A stretch of DNA of 64,000 bases from Artocarpus heterophyllus (lineage: Eukaryota > Streptophyta > Magnoliopsida > Rosales > Moraceae), in NCBI GenBank assembly GCA_025403435.1, contig JAJQZP010000049.1:377487-441486 (forward strand), in the 5' to 3' direction. The stretch's first letter is position 1. Each line of letters starts with the position of its first letter. The translations under genes and the position numbers were made by a program. Under the pieces are notes generated by a model. That model worked only from the letters and a program-made list of their open reading frames with translations. It was not told the origin of the DNA and searched no databases. Shown in pieces: positions 25,040 through 36,254 of this stretch.

Positions 25040-26698
25040 TGTTAGACATGTTTACCCTAAGGAGTAAAAATGTAATATGTTTTGGAGACATTTTAATCAA
25101 TAAAGAATTTATTTATTATTTATATACCAAATCTTGTCCTCTTTTCGTTCATATTTGTTGAATGTATGATAAGCAAACAAAAGTTTGAGACTATCAGTCT
25201 AAACCTTTAAGAATTGGGCATATGATGGACAAATTATATAAAAGACAAAATTCTTAAGGTGACGGTCTAATGCTAGTATGCATGCTGGTACGTTGAAGGC
25301 ATGATTCTTGATAGCATAGACCTGTTATTCATGATATGGAATCTATAGCTCCTCTTTAGGAGTAGTGATATCCTCTTATATGCGTTATCCTGTAATTGGA
25401 AAACTAGAGTGCTTAACCATTTGGATACATAGGTGTAAGCAAATGGTATACTGTCCTTAGATGGTAAGTTTTTTGATGGTGAGATAATAGAATGTAAGAT
25501 AAAAATAATCGAGAAGGTGAGACAGAACTTGTCCTTAAGCCAATTATGGATAATCCTATGGGGATCTGATACACTATGATATGTCATGGAGACTTAGCTA
25601 TTCAGGCGTTGTAATTCTATATCGTTCGGGAGCACAACTCCAAGCTTTTAGTGGAGCAGTGTTGGAGTTAATAATTCTAAAATGTATATCTAGATATTGG
25701 GTTTCATAATTATTGGGAGCTTGAACTATATAGGTCCATGGGGTCCCCTTTGCTAGCTCATAAAAATCCTATAACGATACGACGTTCTTTTCCAATAATT
25801 GATGACTTATATCAGATTTATCAAATTGGCTAAAATTTAGTAAAATTAGATAATTCATGTCTATTTATCAGTTAAATTAATTTTGTGATAAAATTAATTC
25901 AAGATAAACTTGTTGAATTATCAGGATTAAATAATTCATGTCATTTTATTGGTTGGATTAATTTTGAATAAGTTAATTCAAGATAATCTTGTTAAATTAT
26001 CAGGAATATTTATTTTCCTGGAGATTATCTAGATATGATTGTTTTAATTAGATAACTTCTCTATTGGGAAATAAAGATTTGCAAAGAACTTTTTATCGCA
26101 AGTTCAACAAGCCGATCTTTAAGTTTGGTTTGCCGATTGAGGAGGTTTGATAGGCTGATCTTCTAGTTTGGGCTGCCGACCAGGCAATAAAAGGATCATG
26201 CGTTTTCATACAAATTTTATCAAATATTAATTCTGATTTGATTCTAATTCAAATTTTTGAGGCCTTATTTGATAAGGACTGAGCCCTGGGCCTAACCTCT
26301 ATCAAAGGAGGAGTGAATCTCATTATTATTTAGATCAGTTGAGAAATCTAGAGTGAGACTCTATCAGTGAGACTCTAAAACTCCCCGAAGAGCTATCATT
26401 CATAGATCATAAATTATAGCTTTGGGTATTTCTCAATTGGTTAGAAGGAGAGCCACCTAGGGAAAAGCTAAATGACGTGAGCCCACACTCACTCCAATCG
26501 TGGATAGAGAATAGCATAAAAGGCCAGTGGGTTAAGGTCCTTCTAGAACGTTACTTCTTTTCATTGCTTACAGGAGCTTTTCGACATACAAAGGTTAGTA
26601 AGATCTGGTTAATTTATGCATATAGCATGTCAAACTTGTGTTTTAAAAAATACTCTAGTATAAAAATTTTAAATTTCGCTGCGTACTATTTTTCAACA
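25040..26698 (+). repeat. copia A 5' LTR (1659 bp)
   Basis: Begins TGTTAGACATGTTTACCC and ends TATTTTTCAACA. It is shorter than the 2034 bp solo LTR because of internal deletions. Degenerate CGGC-type iterons remain at 26108-26185. Confidence 0.8.
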
Positions 26699-26700
26699 AC

Positions 26701-26713
26701 TGGTATCAAAGCC
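26701..26713 (+). promoter_or_regulatory. primer binding site, copia A copy 2
   Basis: TGGTATCAAAGCC two bases after the LTR, complementary in style to the initiator-methionine tRNA 3' end. Confidence 0.75.
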
Positions 26714-27959
26714 ATGGTTTTTACATAAATTTGCAAGTTTGTGACGATGCTATATGAATAAATTATGTAATCTTTATCTCTCCTATGCTTGAATTCAATT
26801 TTTTAGAGAGTTGGCACTTTAGGGTTTCTATATATTTTTGTATTGTCATGGATCATATGGTGAATGCTTATTAATTAATTATGGTTGATTAAATTATTAT
26901 TTAATTATTTATTAATTAATTAATTTATACCTGCTATGCTTCCTTAAAGTTTAAAATATGTATTTACCTTTTTCATGTAATTAGATGGTAGACTGTCATC
27001 TCCGTCTAGTAATTATTATTTAATTTTAAATTTGTAAGAATTTTGTAATTAAATAATCATTCGGAGAAGACGGATCTAGAAGGCGGATCTAGAAGATGGA
27101 TGATGGCATTCCCAAGTATTTCCTAAGTCTCTAATTTTATGTTTTTGAATTGTTGAAAATAAAATTGATGAATTGTACCAAAAATTGTATTTTTTGAAAA
27201 GGGACGATCTCTGCTCGGTTGGCATGTCGAACCCTCCAATTCGGTAGGCCGATGGTTGCAGGATTAGTAGGCCAGACTTATGGGTTCAACAGGCCGTCAA
27301 GGGAGCAAAAATCTAGTGGCTCTGGCGGCAAGCCGAACTCCAGGCTTGGCAGGCCGATCTATCATGAGCGGCAAGCCGATTTTCAAGATCAGTAGGCCGA
27401 TAGGTCATGACCGATAGGCCGATCAAATAGATCGGCTTTTTGGCAGAGAGCTATAAATTCTTCCAAAAAATGTGCAATTTTTGATGTAGTTTTAATTTTA
27501 TTTTTGGGACAATTATAAGAAACATCAAATTTTGGATATGACTGAGGATATGGAGTATTCGATCTATGCTAGATTGACGACTTGAAGATGGGCATTACAT
27601 GAAGAATGATACAACTTGAGGATTCAAAGAAAAAGAATCGATAATATGTTTCGATTATTCTCTTGTAATCTTTATTTTCTATTATCTAAGGTGAAACCAT
27701 GATATTACAGTTATTTATTATTATTTTGCTTGTAGCTTTGCTTGATTGCTTTGCTTGTCTACATTATAATATGATTTGCCATGTATATTGATGACATACC
27801 ATATAGAATTGGGAGTACCACTCAATAAAAAATTGTTCATGCATGTTTATAAAATAAAACCTTGATTTCAAAAGAATGAGTAGTAGAAGGTTTTTGAAAA
27901 AAGGACCTAAGGCCTTCATTGTTGGTTTATAGGTAGCACATGATAGCTCTGACCTAGGA
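26714..27959 (+). other. copia A leader, copy 2
   Basis: Noncoding leader with the CGGC-type iteron cluster at 27208-27445. Homologous to 1880-3057 on the other strand. Ends at a rearrangement breakpoint at about 27959/27960. Confidence 0.7.
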
Positions 27960-28928
27960 ATTGGTTCAAGAGAATGCAAATCCAAGCTTGAGATTGTCTA
28001 CATTGTGGCCACTAGAAGTAACAATCAGGCGAAATCTGACCCATAGAACAAGCAATCCAACGATCGAGAATTGAGAGGAAGAATGGGGTCAGGTGGGCCA
28101 GGTGGGGCCATAGCGAGGACCATTAGATCTGTCTTGGAAAGTTGATCCTACGATGAACAAATTGAGCACATGTGAGACTAAAGCATGGGATCTGACACAT
28201 CTCTAAAGACACAAGACCTGCTGACACATGTCAGCATTGACACATGCTACCAGATGACACCTAACATGCAGGTGGACAGATGAGATTGATTTGGCGGCGC
28301 ATCCAACGGTCCTCAGAGTACCACGTGTCCAGCACATCTGAATTCGATTTTTTTAATGATTTTGAGGTGTTTGTTGTCTGATTTTGTTTGTTTTGAAGTT
28401 GTTTTATTCTGTTTTTTCGGTAGATTTCAAATCTAAAGATAGAAAGGTGAAACAAATTAATTATTTTACAAACATAATATTTACAAAATTATTAAAAATA
28501 TTTATTTTACAATAAAACACACAAAATTAATTACAAACTCTTAAAATTTTTAGTCTTTTTAGTTTAACACTAATATGATTTTTAAAACCTAGAAATATTT
28601 TTAAAAATTAGTAAAAATATAATAGAACATATTTGCAAAATTAAAACACACTATCAAGAATGTTAAAACTAAAAAAAAAAAATAACCGCTTATTATTTTT
28701 ATGGTTTTGACTATTTACAGACTAAACGCACGATTAACACATCAAAAAAACTCTAAAATTACTAAAAATATTATTTAACATAAAAGCACATTAATAACAC
28801 ATTTTCACACTAAGACACTAAAACATTATTTATCACTAAATTGCTATGATTAAGAAGTTTTATGAGAAATATTAATATAAAATGATTAATTTTAACGTTA
28901 AGAAAAGTGCATTTTCTAAGTTTCATCA
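27960..28928 (-). repeat. 3' LTR of Athila/Tat-type gypsy, truncated
   Basis: On the minus strand it starts TGATGAAACTTAG, after the purine tract, and aligns with the 5' LTR at both ends of the preserved part (GAGAAATATTAAT..., and GGTTCAAGAGAATGCAAATCC at 27967). It holds about 750 bp that the 5' LTR lacks, and it loses its own distal end at 27960 where copia A leader sequence begins. Confidence 0.7.
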
Positions 28929-28942
28929 CACCCCCTAACCAA
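28929..28942 (-). promoter_or_regulatory. polypurine tract
   Basis: Minus-strand GGTTAGGGGGTG lies immediately before the 3' LTR. A second purine tract (GGTTAGGGGGAGAGGG) lies upstream at about 30653-30670. Confidence 0.65.
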
Positions 28943-30860
28943 CTCATTGCTAGTTCCAAGCAATTAAAGTGATAAAACTTTATATAGACAAAAGGTTTTT
29001 ATTTCTTAAAATTTGGTGATTCCTCACTGATTTTTCGTGGGATTATCTCACTTTCATGCCTCAAAGTCAAAATGTAAATATTAATTAAGTTATGATTTAT
29101 TTCTAGAGTACGCCAAATATTTAAGATGAATTTTTCCACGTATGTGAGATTTTCTATTACTAATCAAAGCATATTACTCAGATAAATTTACATTAGTATA
29201 ACCTAATTTATTTAAATAAATTCTTATAAGTTTGTTTTTCACCGCTCTCTCCACTAATGTAGAATAACACTTTGTTAGAGACTTTTAGGACTTTATTCAG
29301 CTAGTAATATAAGACTTGGGTAAAAGGTAGGATAAAAGATATATTTGAAGCTCAGTTTACCCATAAAACATATACAAAAATCCCGAACCTTTAAAATATA
29401 CAATCTAATTCTCAAAGTTTACAAGCCTGAACTTGAGATGAAATTTCCTTTGTCAACTACTTTTTATTCAACTTTTTTTTTTCTTTTTTGTAATTTTTTT
29501 TCTTTTTTTCTTCCTTTTTTTCTTTTTTTTCTTTTTTCCTTTTTTTTTACTGAAATACCAAATAACTAAAAATTATAACATAATAAACTTTAAAAAGTAA
29601 ATCAAATTACATACTTTATAGATGTAACATACATTCTTAACCCATTCCAACTTCCCATAATATTGGCATAAACCCAATTACATTTGAAGTATCAGATGCC
29701 TTATGAGTGAAAGGTAAAAGAAAGAATTATGAATTTTATTAAAAAGACGAGGCTAAATTTGTGAGTACCAAAGAAAAATTTGAAATATTAAGCTCAATAG
29801 AGTAACCAAGGATTTAGAATGTAAATAGGTTAGCTTCAAAAGGTTCAAACAATCCAAAGATGGCCTAAATTATATCTATAATTTAGTGTTGTCTACGATT
29901 TCGCCTCAAGAGGGATTTAAACAAATTATAAGATTTTATAAAAATAAACTAAATTATATTAATATAAACAGCCTTTAAATTAATATAACAAATTATAGTA
30001 CAAGATTAAGTGCTCAGATTTTGGAAAATTTTCATTCTAAATATAAGGCAAACTAAAGAAGTTAACATAAACTTAAATAATATTTAAAGTTTACCTCAAG
30101 TCACAAAAATGCTATAACCTTGATATCGTCATTGGACAAGAGGCAAATCATCGAAAAAAAAATATTTACATATATTACAAAATATTTTCAGATTTTTGAA
30201 ATTTTTTTATTTTTTTTGAGTTTTTGAAATTTTTATTTTTTTGAAGTTTTTTTAACAGCCAGATGCAATGCAAACACACAATTTTTACAAACATGAAGAA
30301 TGCTAGTCACTCTTTTACTCAGCTATTTTCTATTAAGGTGAAGATGCATTTCAAGAATATTAAGTTTTCCTTACCTTGGCCATCTTCAATCTTGCATGCT
30401 ACAAAAGAAAGATACAAAGATGAGAATTTACAAACACAAAGACTACATTTTTGGACCATTATCAAGACGCGTTTCAAGACAAATCCTTCACTCAGCCATC
30501 TCGACCTTGGAGAACATGAATCTTAAAGCTTTACAAACAACACACCTTTTTTTAATTTTAAATTTTTAAATTTTTTCTTTTTTTTGCTTGGTTTTAAAAA
30601 AAAATTAGTCCTAGATTCAATCACAAAAACAAATTTCAAAAAATTTTAACACAACCCTCTCCCCCTAACCTAAATTAAACATTGTGCCCAATGTTTAATA
30701 AGATTAAGCAGAAAAGAGTAACAACTTATATTTACAAGAGAGGTTATAAAAACAAAAATAATAATGTTGTAGGTAAAAGTAAAAGAGATAGAGTACTATC
30801 TAAACTATAAAGATATTCAGTATGACATGAGTAATGTTTAGATATAAATGGACTCTTTTC
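28943..30860 (-). other. 3' noncoding region of Athila/Tat-type gypsy
   Basis: Very AT-rich, with long pyrimidine runs at 29466-29548 and 30180-30250. No pol motifs could be read in any frame. On the element strand an ATTGGGCACAATG stretch and the second purine tract (about 30653-30690) resemble the 3' noncoding regions of Athila-type elements. Short frames here have low-complexity translations. Confidence 0.5.
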
Positions 30861-30866
30861 AAAAAT

Positions 30867-31052
30867 TTTCTAAGTAGCTTCTTTACATTTTTCTGAATCA
30901 GGACAATTTTCTTTCAAAACAGAATCTTTATTTACAAAAGTATCTTTTCCAAAATCAGATTTACAAGTTTCACTTTTTTTCACCATCAAATTTGCAAGTT
31001 CATATGCCTCATCAACCAAAGATTGATCTTTCTCAATTGGTTCAGTTTCATG
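30867..31052 (-). pseudogene. Athila/Tat-type gypsy coding region, after the CACTA
   Basis: Continues the protein split by the CACTA insertion: NHETEPIEKDQSLVDEAYEL and further charged residues to a stop at about 30870. This corresponds to the linker between protease and RT in the lineage. After it the reading frame ends and no RT follows. Confidence 0.6.
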
Positions 31053-31299
31053 ATTCACTACAACAAAAACAGGGATACACTATATTAAGCTGACAAAAAT
31101 AGACTATCGTTTTAATAGAAACTGTAGTGTCAACTATTAGACTACGGTTGAGGCCCAACTCCTAAGAAGCTAGTAACACTTAGACTACAGTTGTCAAATG
31201 GAATGTAGTCTAAAAGGGCCCATTCAACTACCCATAACTGAAAACAATAGTGAAAAACACTAAAAAAAGCGCCATCTGAAAGCGCTAAAAATTTTCCTC

Positions 31300-31500
31300 T
31301 TCATCGACCAAAATTCAAAATAAAAGGCATACTCCTCAAACCCTAAAGTCTCTCTTTCCCTCTCCATCGCTTTGTCCGTCTTGAATGTTCGTCTCCCTTT
31401 CCAGGAGACCGTCGATCCCTCTGCCGATGAACATCCGTCCTCTACTCTGTCGGTGACCGTTGTCCCCATCACGTTACACCATCATTGTTGATAATGATTA
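31300..31500. other. possible captured gene 5' region inside CACTA
   Basis: A patch richer in GC than its surroundings: AAACCCTAAAGTCTCTCTTTCCC, then a run with many CG dinucleotides. It looks like the 5' UTR or first exon of a plant gene. No protein family was recognised. A similar patch lies at about 59708-59880. Confidence 0.35.
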
Positions 31501-33750
31501 CCTTTCTCAAATTTTTCTTTCAAATAAAGACCCTTCTATTTGTACATTGAAGGGTTTTTTTTAATTTTTTTTCCTCATGCCAAACAAAGTCTAGGTTCAC
31601 TTGGTCATACTAAAATAAATTTGGGTTTCTTTTTTAAACTTGTAAATTAATTTGGGTCTTCTTGATTATATGCTCTCAATGCTCTACTTTAAATAATTTG
31701 AGTCTAATGTTGGTTTTAGGACGTCTTCGTCTCCATGATATTTAGTAGTTCTATGTTGATGAAATTTTTAGATAAATAGAGAGATTGGCACTTTCAAGCT
31801 CCAAAACATCCCAAGATCGTCAAATTACTTAAGGCATCCGTATTCCATCACTTTTTCTTTGAACCAATTGTTAAACAAAAATAAAAGTTATTGTTATGAA
31901 TTCATATAGAAATCTGACTACTTGTGTCTATGTTGTGGCTTTTATGCAATTATCCTTTTTTTGTGGGTTTTGGATGAATTATGGATACTTCATATATTAC
32001 TAATGCTTTATTGCAGCCCTTTGATGACTTTCTAGTACAGTTACACTCAAGTCCACCTATTAATTTGTTCATAACTTCTACATTGTGCTACCTTTTATGA
32101 GATTGTATAGTTTGTATGTTTCATTTCAATTGTTTAATGTTGTTTCTTGTATGTGACTTCATAGTTAGCATGTTTGCCACCTTGATTTTCTTGTATTTTT
32201 TGATTGACTATTTTAAAAAGGATAAGAATTGGATGTTTTCCAATCAAAGAACAAAACAATGTGGTTAGAGATAAGAGGGTGGGTTGTTGCATTGATCAAT
32301 TATTTCTTGCCCCATACATTCTAGGATGAGTAATAATAATATTGTTGTGGTTATTGAATTGGGTGCACTGATAGATGACCTCAAACTTCATGCATTTATC
32401 TATAACTGTGAGTAGAAAAGTAGCAAATTGTAAACACCTTTTTCATGTGTCAATCTTTCTTTTTAATGTATATTTGGTGGTGAGCCATTATTATGTTTGT
32501 GTTTAAATTACTTGTTGTTTTCCAGTTTTTAGGGCTTCATTTTTATGCTTGTTTAGGGAAAATTTTGTGATTTCGTTTAATAAAATACACACCTATGGAT
32601 ATAATTCCTTTCTTCTCACATTATCAAATTGTAATGCTTTATAATTCTTTTCTACAATGATTGTGGGCTTTATTTAGGTTATAAGTTAATCTCTTCTTCT
32701 ATGTTATTTTATTTTGCCTTCGACATTGAAAGGTGACTTGTCATTTAATTTTAAGATGATGCTTTTGTAAGTATAGAACTTATAGTCTGAACTTGTTGTA
32801 TTTGTTTCTATTTTTGCTGATACATGACATTTGTTGCTAATCTAAAAAAGATCTTTTCCCGTGAGCATTAGCAGACATTTTTCATTCTTCACTTGGTTCT
32901 TAGTAGTGTTTCCAAAGTCAACCTAAACAGTTACCCTTATGGAAACGTGTTAAAATAGGCTTGTAGGTTCGCCTTTCTAATAGAAGAAGAGTCTATAATT
33001 ATATAGAAGTATATATAATTAGCCAGATTGTCTAAAGTATGAATTTATTAATAGAAAATAAAACCAAGTACGATTGTAAGAAATAAAGTAATAGTAAATT
33101 TACTTACAATGAGGTGAGTGCCATTTTTTCTCTCTTAAAGCTTGTGCTTTTTTTTTTTTTTTTGGGATTCCTAATATTCTGTTTACTAAGTAGAACATGT
33201 TTAATAATTTTTTAATCATTGAGTGCCTACCATGCTAAAATTAAGATGGCATCAGTCATCTATTTTGGTTCCCATTCTTTCATGGGTTATTGGATGTGAT
33301 ACAAGTGTTTTAGCGGAGAACTTTTATCATGTGAAATGTACAATATGTAGTGTTTTTTATTTTTATTATTTTTAGTCTTGTTTTGGTCTGCTAATTATAA
33401 AGGAATGAAAATTTTCAATGCCCAAGTTTGAAGGAAGATCAACAAAAACTACAATATAGTACACTATTAAGGTACATATTAAACTTTTGTTTAAGATGCT
33501 AATTGAGAAATATATAATGTTATGTTAATTCAAGACATAGTAGAGTCATATAATCTCTGCTTCTGAAAAAGGTCAAGTGTACAAAATCTCTACTTAATAA
33601 TAGTTTCATGATATTTTTTCAACTTTCCAAACAAAAGTATCATTGTAATAGTATTACCTTCCGCTAACTATAAATTTTATTAATTTTCCAACAGTTTGAT
33701 GGCAAATATACTTGTACTCAAGAGAAGTTAGCTATGCTGCATAGAGAATA

Positions 33751-35784
33751 TGTTAGACATGTATGCCCTAATGAGTAAAAATGTAATACGTTTTTGGAGA
33801 CATTTTTATCAATAAAGAATTTATTCTTTAATATACCAAATCTTGTCCTCTTTACGTTCATATTTGTTGAATGCATGATAAGCAAACAGTAGTCTGAGAC
33901 TGTCAGTCTAAACCTTAAGAATTGGGCATATGATGGGATGATTATGCGATAGACACGATTCTTAAGGTGATGGTCTAAAACATATGATCCGCAATCGAGG
34001 GAATAAAGTTGGGCGCTTTATTCATAGAAAGCTTGTTATGTTGTTTATATCCCTTTTGGGAGATGGTTTGTCTTGGCCATCGGAGTTGGACTCCGTGAAT
34101 AGAAACATTGGCACGTTGTCATAGGTGACGATGTGTTGGATCGGGACATAAAGTGAATTGATTTGGATTAATAATTCTGTCTTGGCAAAATGATTCACTT
34201 TAGACAGTCATTTGTATTGTATCTTAATCCTGAGATGAATAGTGGGCCCGTTGTCTCGACTTGTGTCTTTTGATGTACCAATGGGTGACTCCCACATCTC
34301 TATAGTGGTATGCACGCCGGTACGTTGCAGGCATGACTCTTGATAGCGTAGACTTGTTATTCATAGATATGGAATTCATAGCTCCTCTTTAGGAGTAATG
34401 ATATCTCTTATATGCGTTGTCCTGTAATTGGAAAACTGGAGCGCTCAACCATTTGGATACATAGGTGTAACCAAATGGTATACTATCTTTGGATGGTAAG
34501 TTTTCTAATGGTGAGACAATGAAACGTAAGATAAAAATAATCAGGAAGGTAAGACAAAACTTATCCTTAAGCCGATTATGGATTATCATATGGGGATACG
34601 ATACACTATGATATGTCATGGAGACTTAGCTACACGAGCTTCGTAATTCTATAAGGTTCGAGAGTGTAGCTCCAAGCTTTTAGTGGAGTAGTGTTGGAGT
34701 TGATAATTGTGAAATGTATATATGGGATATTAGGTTTCATAATTATCATGAGCTTGAACTTTATAGGTCCATTTTGGTCCCCTTTGCTAGCTCACAAAGT
34801 CCTGTAACGACACAGCGTGCTTTTCCAATAATTGGTGACTTATGTCGGATTTATCAGATTGGTTTAAAATTTGTAAGAATCAAATAATTCATGTCTGTTT
34901 ATCAGTTGAATTAATTTTGTAAGAAATTAGTTCAAGATAAACTTGTTGAATTATTGCGATCAGATAATTCTTGTCTGTCTATCGGTTGATTTAATTTTGG
35001 ATAAATTAGATCAAGATAAACGTGTAGAATTATTGTAAATTGATTTATTTTCTTAGAGATTATCTTGATAAAGTTTGTTTTGATCAGATATCTTCTCTAT
35101 TGGGTTATTTGAATCAAAACTAAGACTTTATCCTTTAGAATCTCGGGTGGAAAATAAAAGATTCGTGGAGATTTTTTCTCGGGATTTCGGCCTGCCGAAT
35201 GACGTGGTCGGCCTACCGAACTGGCCTGTTCGGCCTACCGATTGGAATGTTCGGCCTATCGATCAGCGGGAAATAAGATTACGCGTTTTCACGCGGATCT
35301 TATCAGATATTGATTCGAAATTGATTCTATTTCGAGTTTTTGAGACCTAATCTGATATGGACTGACCCCAGGACCAATAGGCATAAAAAGGGAGTGAGTC
35401 TCATGATTTACTCAGATCAATTTGAGAGATTAAGAGTGATACTCTTCCATTGAGCATCTGAAAACTCCCTAAGAGCTTTTGTTCACAAATCACGAACACT
35501 AGCTTTAGGTTCTCTCTATTGGTTGGAAGGAGAGTCACCGGTGGGAGATCTGTACGTGTGAGCCCACACTCACTCCGGTTGTGGATAGAGAATAGCAAAC
35601 AAGACTAGTTAGTTGAGGCTCTTCTAGAACATTACTTCTCTACACGGATTGCGGAGGTTCTTCGGCATATTGAGGTTAGTAAGATCTGTCTAATTTGTAC
35701 ATATAACATGTCAAACTTGTGTTTTAGAAATTACTCTGATGAAAAAAAAATTTTAAAATTTCGCTGCGCACTTTGTTTCCAACA
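33751..35784 (+). repeat. copia A solo LTR (2034 bp) with TSD GAATA
   Basis: TGTTAGACATGTATGCCC to CTTTGTTTCCAACA, flanked by GAATA at 33746-33750 and 35785-35789. The best preserved LTR of the family in the window; it fixes the boundaries of the other copies. Iterons CGGCCTGCCGA/CGGCCTACCGA occur four times at 35183-35267. Confidence 0.9.
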
Positions 35785-36254
35785 GAATAAGCTAGTTATT
35801 CTCAAATATTTGCTGAAGGATTGTTTTCATTTTTAGTCACCTCATTGAACTTAATAACTAGGATTGTGTGTTAGTTGAGCTTTAGATAACTAGGATTCTG
35901 CTTTGATTTTAAAAGACTATGCATTCTTTTGGGATTGGAATGTAAATTATTTTGTGGTAATGAAAGAACAAAAATTCTTTCTTTTTTATCTTTTGTGCAA
36001 ATTAAATACATCGACTATAGTTCTATGGTAAACTGTAGTATATAATGCCATACATAAACTACTGTTGCAAATAAGGTAGTATAAACATCCTAATAGCAAG
36101 CCCATAAGCCCGAACTTAGACGATAGTTTAAAATCATAGTCTAAACCAAGGGACTTTCAACTACACTGCCATAGACTACATGTACAAAACTGTAGTCTAA
36201 TACTTAAGACGACAGTGAAAAACATAGTCTAATGTCTATTTTGTTGTAATGATT

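Larger units (their letters stand above)
25040..27959 (+). mobile_element. copia A 5' end (LTR, PBS, leader), truncated
   Basis: Plus-strand copy of the 1-5088 family. LTR 25040-26698, PBS 26701-26713, leader to about 27959. It follows the minus-strand copy 1 leader base by base to GACCTAGGA, then switches abruptly to Athila-type LTR sequence. Gag and everything downstream are lost. The five bases before the LTR are AGAGG. Confidence 0.8.
31056..36251. mobile_element. CACTA transposon, non-autonomous, TSD ATT
   Basis: Left end CACTACAACAAAAACAGG (31056); right end CTATTTTGTTGTAATG (36236-36251), the inverted counterpart. The flanking three bases are ATT on both sides (31053-31055 and 36252-36254). 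Subterminal repeats of the TAGACTACAGTT/ACTGTAGTCTA type fill both ends (31100-31250 and 36005-36240). No transposase motifs were seen. Without the solo LTR the element is about 3.2 kb. It splits gypsy protein sequence, which resumes on the other side. Confidence 0.85.

Noticed and set aside
29345..29569. 74-residue frame with a Phe-rich tail
   Set aside because: The tail is a poly-pyrimidine tract in the gypsy 3' noncoding region.
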